A DNA stretch of 64,000 nt from Rikenellaceae bacterium (GTDB lineage: Bacteria > Bacteroidota > Bacteroidia > Bacteroidales > Rikenellaceae): NCBI GenBank assembly GCA_015059845.1, contig SUZR01000003.1, positions 178,823 through 242,822 on the forward strand, written 5' to 3'. Position numbers and translations under genes: made by a program. The number at the start of each line of letters is the position of its first letter. The stretch's first letter is position 1. This document shows, piece after piece, positions 58,124 through 64,000 of this stretch. Under the pieces are notes generated by a model that saw nothing but the letters and a program-made list of their open reading frames with translations, searched no databases and was not told the origin of the DNA.

Positions 58124-59503
58124 CTATTCCTTTACATCTATCATTACAAAATTATCGCGTACATCCTCCTGCTCGGTCTGTATCTCAATATTTGTAAATT
58201 TCACATTGCGTGCGTGGCGCACAAAAAATCCCTTAGCAGGAAGCACTCCCCACATCGTTGCCTCGGGGTAGCTCTTCTCGCGCTCATCGGCAGCGCTCTC
58301 CTCGATTTTCGGCATCGCCTCGGCGGTAACGCCTCCCTTGTGATGAATAGAGATATTATCGAGGTGAATATTCTCAACAGGATAACCCGGCAAACCCGTA
58401 ATCGAGCAACCCGTCGGCCCTGCATTGCGCACCCGAACATTGCTGATACGCACACCATCAATCTTGCCAACATTGGTCACTGCAAGCCCCTCCTTATATC
58501 CACGTGCGCGGTTACCCAAACGGATAAAGATGGGTGACTCGGTTCCATCGACAACGATGTTGTTTACATTCACATTCTCCAGAACGCCGCCATCGACCAT
58601 TTCGAGCGAGATAGCCGATATTCCACTCCATCTGCCAAATATTTTCTCATCCTGGTCGTAGCTCGGCTTTACAACGATATTCGAGATGTTGATATTGCGG
58701 AAGCCGCCATTGGTCTCTGTACCTAACTTGATAGCATTACAGTGAGTCGAAACGATACAATTTGATATTGTAATATTCTCACACAGGCGTGGTGAGGTAC
58801 TTTTCAGCGTAATGCCGTCATCGTCCGAATCAGATATCAAGTTTGTTACCACGACATCGTGACAGCCATCCAAATCGAGGGCATCGTTGTTTTTTGTGCT
58901 GCGGTTATAGACCGTAACACCATCAATTTTTATGCGGTCACACGCCAGATAATGCTGCATCCAGCAACCCGAATTACGGAGCGTGATGTTACGAATGATA
59001 ATGTCCTGACTCTGAATAAATCGGAGCAGATGCGGGCGGGTGATTCCCTCGTCTGTTACTGCTGTTTTCTTGAAGGCACGGCCTCGGCCATCGATAGTGC
59101 CATAACCATCAATGGTCACATTACTCACCTTATCGGCAAAGATAAGCTGAATGGTCTGCTGCTGTGTTCTGAAGGAAACATAATCGGTTTTTACCGGCTT
59201 ATAATCTTCGAGTTTTGTACTACCATAGAGTGTAGCCCCACGTTCCAGATAGAGGTGGACGTTGCTCTTCAAGAATATAGAGCCTATTTTGTAGTTTCCC
59301 GTAGGCACAACCACACGACCGCCACCTGCCGCCGCGCAAGCATCGATGGCTCGCTGTACAGCCTTAGTACTCAACCTGGTAGTATCGCTGATGGCTCCAT
59401 ATTTCAAGATATTGTAATCCGCAGCCTGTGTCGAAAGGGCCGCAAACACAAAAGATAGAAGTAGTAATACCCGTTTCATAAAGCGTTTCACTATATTTTT
59501 CAC
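58124..59503 (-). CDS. Glycoside hydrolase family 28 (polygalacturonase-like)
   Basis: 459 aa secreted; right-handed beta-helix; NNDALDLDGCHDVVVTNLISDSDDDGITLKS. Confidence 0.9.
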   Translation of the reverse strand: MKNIVKRFMKRVLLLLSFVFAALSTQAADYNILKYGAISDTTRLSTKAVQRAIDACAAAGGGRVVVPTGNYKIGSIFLKSNVHLYLERGATLYGSTKLEDYKPVKTDYVSFRTQQQTIQLIFADKVSNVTIDGYGTIDGRGRAFKKTAVTDEGITRPHLLRFIQSQDIIIRNITLRNSGCWMQHYLACDRIKIDGVTVYNRSTKNNDALDLDGCHDVVVTNLISDSDDDGITLKSTSPRLCENITISNCIVSTHCNAIKLGTETNGGFRNINISNIVVKPSYDQDEKIFGRWSGISAISLEMVDGGVLENVNVNNIVVDGTESPIFIRLGNRARGYKEGLAVTNVGKIDGVRISNVRVRNAGPTGCSITGLPGYPVENIHLDNISIHHKGGVTAEAMPKIEESAADEREKSYPEATMWGVLPAKGFFVRHARNVKFTNIEIQTEQEDVRDNFVMIDVKE

Positions 59504-59648
59504 AAAATTAGATAATTTTCGGTGAATTGCGAAACGCTACCCATAAAATTGCAATTTTTGCCCAAAACTTAGCATTTCACCAACGGCAATAATGATACAC
59601 AAAACGGTCGCAATCGAAAATATCTTTAGATATTTAACGTTAATTTTG

Positions 59649-59656
59649 TATCTTTG
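59649..59656 (+). promoter_or_regulatory. -7 element for metallophosphoesterase gene
   Basis: tatctttg (TAnnTTTG); its position supports initiation at ATG 59689 rather than 59662. Confidence 0.5.
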
Positions 59657-59688
59657 CCAAATTGGAAATAATAAAACCTACAAATAAG

Positions 59689-60687
59689 ATGAAAATCCTT
59701 AACAAACTTTTTTTGACTACGGCTCTTATGCTGATATGCGCCGCAACCGCCATTGCGCAGCCAAACGCATTGAAATTCAATGCAAATCACAAGTTTAAGA
59801 TTGTACAATTCACCGATATACACTGGAAGTATGGCAATCCCGCATCCGACGAGGCGGGCGAGCGTATGGCCGAGGTGCTGGATGCCGAGAAGCCCGACCT
59901 GGTGGTATTTACGGGCGATGTGATTTTCGCAAAGCCTGCACGCGAGGGTCTGGACAAGGCTTTGGAGGCTACCATTTCGCGTGGTATTCCTTTTGCAGTG
60001 ACGTGGGGTAATCACGACGATGAGCAGGATTTAAGCCGCAAGGAGCTCTCGGAGCATATTGCCACAAAGGCCGGCAACCTGACATCAACCGTAGAGGGTA
60101 TTTCGGGCGTTACAAACTATACGCTTTCTGTTAAGTCAACCGATGGCAAGCGAGATGCAGCCGTATTGTACATCTTCGACAGTAACTCATACTCACCCAT
60201 CAAGAAGGTGAAGGGTTACGACTGGATTAAGCACGACCAGGTGGAGTGGTATCGCCAGACAAGCAAGGCATTCACCGCAGCAAACGACGGCAAGCCTCTG
60301 CCTGCTCTTGCATTCTTCCACATCCCCCTGCCCGAGTTCCACGAGGCGGCACAGAATGAGAGTGCATACTTCGTTGGCACACGCAAGGAGAAGGCCTGTG
60401 CTCCCGAAATCAACACAGGACTTGCCGCCGCTATGCTGGAGGCAGGTGATGTGATGGGCGTATTCGTAGGTCACGACCACGTGAACGACTACGTTGTCGA
60501 TTGGCGCGGTATATTGCTCGGCTACGGCCGTTTTACGGGTGGTGCTACGGTTTATCACGATATCCCCGAGGGTAATGGCGCACGCATAATTGAGCTTACC
60601 GAGGATAGCCGCACAATCAAGACCTGGATACGCATCAAGGGTGGTAAGGTAATTAACGAGGTTAACTACCCTGCCGACGCACAATAA
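59689..60687 (+). CDS. Secreted calcineurin-like metallophosphoesterase
   Basis: Signal peptide MKILNKLFLTTALMLICAATAIAQ; FTDIHW, FTGDVIF, TWGNHDDE, GHDHVNDY. Confidence 0.92.
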   Translation: MKILNKLFLTTALMLICAATAIAQPNALKFNANHKFKIVQFTDIHWKYGNPASDEAGERMAEVLDAEKPDLVVFTGDVIFAKPAREGLDKALEATISRGIPFAVTWGNHDDEQDLSRKELSEHIATKAGNLTSTVEGISGVTNYTLSVKSTDGKRDAAVLYIFDSNSYSPIKKVKGYDWIKHDQVEWYRQTSKAFTAANDGKPLPALAFFHIPLPEFHEAAQNESAYFVGTRKEKACAPEINTGLAAAMLEAGDVMGVFVGHDHVNDYVVDWRGILLGYGRFTGGATVYHDIPEGNGARIIELTEDSRTIKTWIRIKGGKVINEVNYPADAQ

Positions 60688-60688
60688 T

Positions 60689-60712
60689 ATTTTGGGGTTT
60701 GGCCTTGAAGGC
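60689..60712. repeat. Partial copy of cysS-downstream hairpin sequence
   Basis: attttggggtttggccttgaaggc resembles attttgatttaagccttgaaggc at 56542-56564. Confidence 0.35.
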
Positions 60713-60744
60713 GTGCCCTATGATTAACATATTAACTTCAGATT

Positions 60745-63700
60745 ATGAATTTCAAACGTTGGGATAGATTGGTCGGTTGGATGGTTTTCGCCATCGCTGC
60801 CGCAACATATCTGCTTACAATGGAGCCCTCGTCGAGTCTGTGGGACTGCGCCGAGTTTATCGCCACATCATATAAGTTGGAGGTAGGCCACCCCCCTGGG
60901 GCGCCGCTCTTTATGCTCTTGGCCCGCATTGCGACGCTATTTGCCCCCTCGACACACTATGTACCGCATATGGTTAATGCGATGAACTGCCTGTCGAGTG
61001 CATTCTGTATCTTGTTCCTCTTCTGGACAATCACGCACTTGGCACGCCGTATGCTCACCGCTGGTGGCCGCGAGTTTTCCGATGCAAACAAGATTGCTGC
61101 CTTGGGTGCTGGTGCTATCGGTGCTTTGGCATACACGTTCACCGACACGTTCTGGTTCTCGGCCGTGGAGGGTGAGGTATATGCCCAATCGTCGATGTTT
61201 ACGGCATTGGTCGTATGGCTTATGCTTAAGTGGGAGGAGCAGGCCGATGAGCCGCACTCTAACCGCTGGATTGTGCTGATTGCATACCTTATGGGACTCT
61301 CGATAGGTATTCACATCTTGAACCTGTTGACGATTCCTGCATTGGTATTTATCTACTACTTCCGCCGCTACGACAACATCACGCTCAAGGGTATAGTTTG
61401 CGCTACGTTGGTGGCATTGGCTATTCTGGGCTTCATCAACGGCATAATTATCCCCTACACCGTATATTTGGGTGCAATGGTGGATGTATTCTTCGTAAAC
61501 ACATTGGGGCTGCCCGTGAATATGGGTATCGTAGTCTTTGCATTGGCTCTGTTTGCGGCTCTCTTTTACGGAATCTTCCGCACGCATCGCGCAGGAAAGC
61601 GAATTGCCAATCTGCTGCTGCTCGCGACAACGATGATTCTCATCGGCTTCTCGTCATACGCAACCGTCACGATTCGTGCTGTGGCCAACCCGCCGATGAA
61701 TAGTAATAATCCCAACAACCCGCACGCTCTGCTGGCAGTGCTGAACCGTGACCAGTATGGTAACCGCCCGCTGTTGTATGGCCCCTACTACTCATCTCCC
61801 GTAGATGATGTTGTAGAGAGCACATCGTACCACTACGACAGCGAAACGGGTCGCTACGAGCAGGTGGTGCAGCTCACCGACTACGTATATCCCTCGGAGT
61901 TCAAGCACTTCTTCCCCCGCTTGTGGAACTCGATGAAGGGCGAGGCGGCTTATAAACCCTGGGCGGCATACCGCACAAAGACAGATGTCCTGCGAGATGA
62001 AAATGGAGAGGTTATCCGCGACGAGCAGGGGCGTGCCATTACAGGTGAGGTACTGGACTATGGCCGTACGGTATATGACAACGTTACGGGCGAGAGCTTT
62101 ACAGAGCCTACCTTTGGTGAGAACCTCTACTACTTCTTCACCTACCAGCTCAATTATATGTACTGGCGTTACTTCCTTTGGAACTTCGTAGGTCGTCAGG
62201 ACGATATACAGGCCGACGAGAACACCATAGCTCACGGCAACTGGCTGTCGGGCATCACACCTCTTGACGAGGTTTATCTCGGCCCGCAGAGTGGCCTGCC
62301 GAGCGAGATGGCGGAGAATCCTGCTCGCAATACATATTTCTTCCTGCCGTTCATTTTGGGATTGCTAGGATTGATATACCAGCTCAACCGCGACCAACGC
62401 AACTTCACGGTGGTGATGTGGTTATTCATTATGATGGGTATCGCATTGGTGGTATATTTCAACACCTCGCCGGGCGAGCCGCGTGAGCGTGACTATGTAT
62501 ATGCCGGCTCATTCTACGCCTTCTGTATATGGATAGGATTGGGTGTATTGGCTCTCTACGACCTCTTTGCCATCGCTTTGGGCGAGAAACGTATGCGTGT
62601 AGCTGCAATCGTAACCTCAAGCATTTGCCTCTGCGTGCCGACCGTATTGGCCGTAGAGAACTGGGACGACCACGACCGCTCAGGCCGCACAATGGCACGT
62701 GATATCGGCTGGAACTACCTGCAATCGCTACCTAAGAATGCTATCGTCATCAACTATGGCGACAACGACACCTTCCCGTTATGGTTTAATCAGGAGGTGG
62801 ATGGCGTACGTACCGATGTGCGTATTATGAACTCAAGCTACCTGGGTGGCGAGTGGTATATCGACGAGATGAAGACGGCAGCTAACGACGCTGCACCCGT
62901 ACCATTCTCGTTGCCGAGCAGTAAATACTCCTTCGTAAATGACGCCCTGCCCGTACGCGAGCGAGTTGACCGCGTGGTGGATATTAAGGAGCTGATGGAC
63001 TTCATCAAGAGCGAAGACCCCTCGACAAAGCTCCCGCTTGTGGATGGCACGATGATGGATTACATCCCCGCGCGTCGCATAGCAATTCCCGTAAATAAGG
63101 ATAACGCCATAGCTTCGGGAATCGTCAAGGAGGAGGAGCGTGACCTGATGGTTGATACCGTATATATAAATATATCGGAGCGCAAACAACGTATCGAGAA
63201 GAGCGAGATGATGCTCTTGGATTTATTAGCGAACTTCGATTGGAGTCGCCCCATATGCTTCACGCAGGTGTATATCTTGCAGGACTTCGGTCTGCTGGAT
63301 TATCTGCAGTTTGATGGCTATGCGTATCGTTTGGTACCGATTCTCACTCCCTATCGTTCATCGTGGGATATCGGCCGCATTGATACCGATTATACATATC
63401 CGTTGATGAAGGAGACCTTCCGCTATGGAAATCTTGCCGAGGAGGGGGTTCACGCCGACCACTTCACGCAGTATAACCTGAGTGCATCACGCGCCCGCGA
63501 GTCATTCGCCCGCGTAGCGAAGCAGCTTATACGCGAGGAGCAGTATGACAAGGCTCTGGAGATGCTGGACCGCGGCTTGGAGGTACTGCCCTCGCCGAAG
63601 ATTCGCTACTCGGATGCCAATACATACCCCTTCATCGAGGGCTACTACTCACTCGAGGAGTGGAAGAAGGGTGACGAGCTACTGCAAAATTACCTCCAGA

Positions 63701-63951
63701 CGCTGATTGAATATATCGAGTATTATCTTCAGTTCGATGGTATGCAGGCAACCCTTGTCGGTGATATCATTCAGGATAAGATGGATAGCCTGATGGAGTT
63801 GTACTACCTCGCCGCATACGCCCAGCGTGCCGAGATAGTAGGTGCTATGAATGACTACCTGCGCACCTTCGGCTACACTGATGAAGAGCTAATCCAACCC
63901 GGCACCGACCCTGCCGAGATGATAGATGCTTCAACCATTGATATGGAGTAA
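60745..63951 (+). CDS. DUF2723 family large membrane protein (putative glycosyltransferase)
   Basis: 1068 aa; LLTMEPSSSLWDCAEFIATSYKLEVGHPPGAPLFMLLARI; EGEVYAQSSMFTALVVW; many TM segments then soluble C-terminal domain. Confidence 0.9.
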   Translation: MNFKRWDRLVGWMVFAIAAATYLLTMEPSSSLWDCAEFIATSYKLEVGHPPGAPLFMLLARIATLFAPSTHYVPHMVNAMNCLSSAFCILFLFWTITHLARRMLTAGGREFSDANKIAALGAGAIGALAYTFTDTFWFSAVEGEVYAQSSMFTALVVWLMLKWEEQADEPHSNRWIVLIAYLMGLSIGIHILNLLTIPALVFIYYFRRYDNITLKGIVCATLVALAILGFINGIIIPYTVYLGAMVDVFFVNTLGLPVNMGIVVFALALFAALFYGIFRTHRAGKRIANLLLLATTMILIGFSSYATVTIRAVANPPMNSNNPNNPHALLAVLNRDQYGNRPLLYGPYYSSPVDDVVESTSYHYDSETGRYEQVVQLTDYVYPSEFKHFFPRLWNSMKGEAAYKPWAAYRTKTDVLRDENGEVIRDEQGRAITGEVLDYGRTVYDNVTGESFTEPTFGENLYYFFTYQLNYMYWRYFLWNFVGRQDDIQADENTIAHGNWLSGITPLDEVYLGPQSGLPSEMAENPARNTYFFLPFILGLLGLIYQLNRDQRNFTVVMWLFIMMGIALVVYFNTSPGEPRERDYVYAGSFYAFCIWIGLGVLALYDLFAIALGEKRMRVAAIVTSSICLCVPTVLAVENWDDHDRSGRTMARDIGWNYLQSLPKNAIVINYGDNDTFPLWFNQEVDGVRTDVRIMNSSYLGGEWYIDEMKTAANDAAPVPFSLPSSKYSFVNDALPVRERVDRVVDIKELMDFIKSEDPSTKLPLVDGTMMDYIPARRIAIPVNKDNAIASGIVKEEERDLMVDTVYINISERKQRIEKSEMMLLDLLANFDWSRPICFTQVYILQDFGLLDYLQFDGYAYRLVPILTPYRSSWDIGRIDTDYTYPLMKETFRYGNLAEEGVHADHFTQYNLSASRARESFARVAKQLIREEQYDKALEMLDRGLEVLPSPKIRYSDANTYPFIEGYYSLEEWKKGDELLQNYLQTLIEYIEYYLQFDGMQATLVGDIIQDKMDSLMELYYLAAYAQRAEIVGAMNDYLRTFGYTDEELIQPGTDPAEMIDASTIDME

Positions 63952-63970
63952 GATTATCCACTATACACCA

Positions 63971-64000
63971 AAAAGCCTGCTAAACGATTAGCAGGCTTTT
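63971..64000 (+). terminator. Rho-independent terminator
   Basis: aaaagcctgctaaacgattagcaggctttt, 11-bp perfect stem. Confidence 0.85.

Noticed and set aside
1-64000. tRNA, rRNA, prophage, transposase, toxin-antitoxin or defence islands
   Set aside because: None recognised by eye; housekeeping gene content dominates. A tRNAscan/Rfam/defence search would be needed to exclude short RNAs formally.

Overview
A 64 kb chromosomal window from a member of Bacteroidota, probably Bacteroidales. The basis is TTTG-N20-TAnnTTTG-type promoters, DUF349, DUF2723, DUF1343/NamZ and M64 proteins, and the gene content; the genus is not determined. Most of it is core metabolism and housekeeping: pyrG (partial), ackA-ptb-buk, aroQ, a large arginine operon (acyltransferase-argG-argC-argD-argB-argE-argH) with divergent argR, queE/hpt, tkt, clpX-clpP-tig, mqnC/rnr, tandem M3 peptidases, rsmE, serS, prfB, cysS, GH43/GH28 and DUF2723. 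I found no rRNA, tRNA, CRISPR array, phage or transposase. The strongest candidate for an under-described system is a six-gene hydrogenase-4/complex-I-like locus (38493-45734). Its membrane arm looks intact. The large subunit has lost both Ni-Fe CxxC motifs, and the small subunit has a reduced ferredoxin domain and a degraded proximal-cluster motif (Ehr-like). It is followed 9 bp later by an AGCS amino acid:cation symporter. Other notable points: a canonical programmed +1 frameshift in prfB that the ORF track truncates, ArgR-like operators overlapping divergent promoters, and several families of dispersed structured repeats. One repeat family sits directly behind stop codons and has compact and extended forms. 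Another lies inside the arg operon and shows compensatory changes between copies. All assignments are by eye, with no database searches.
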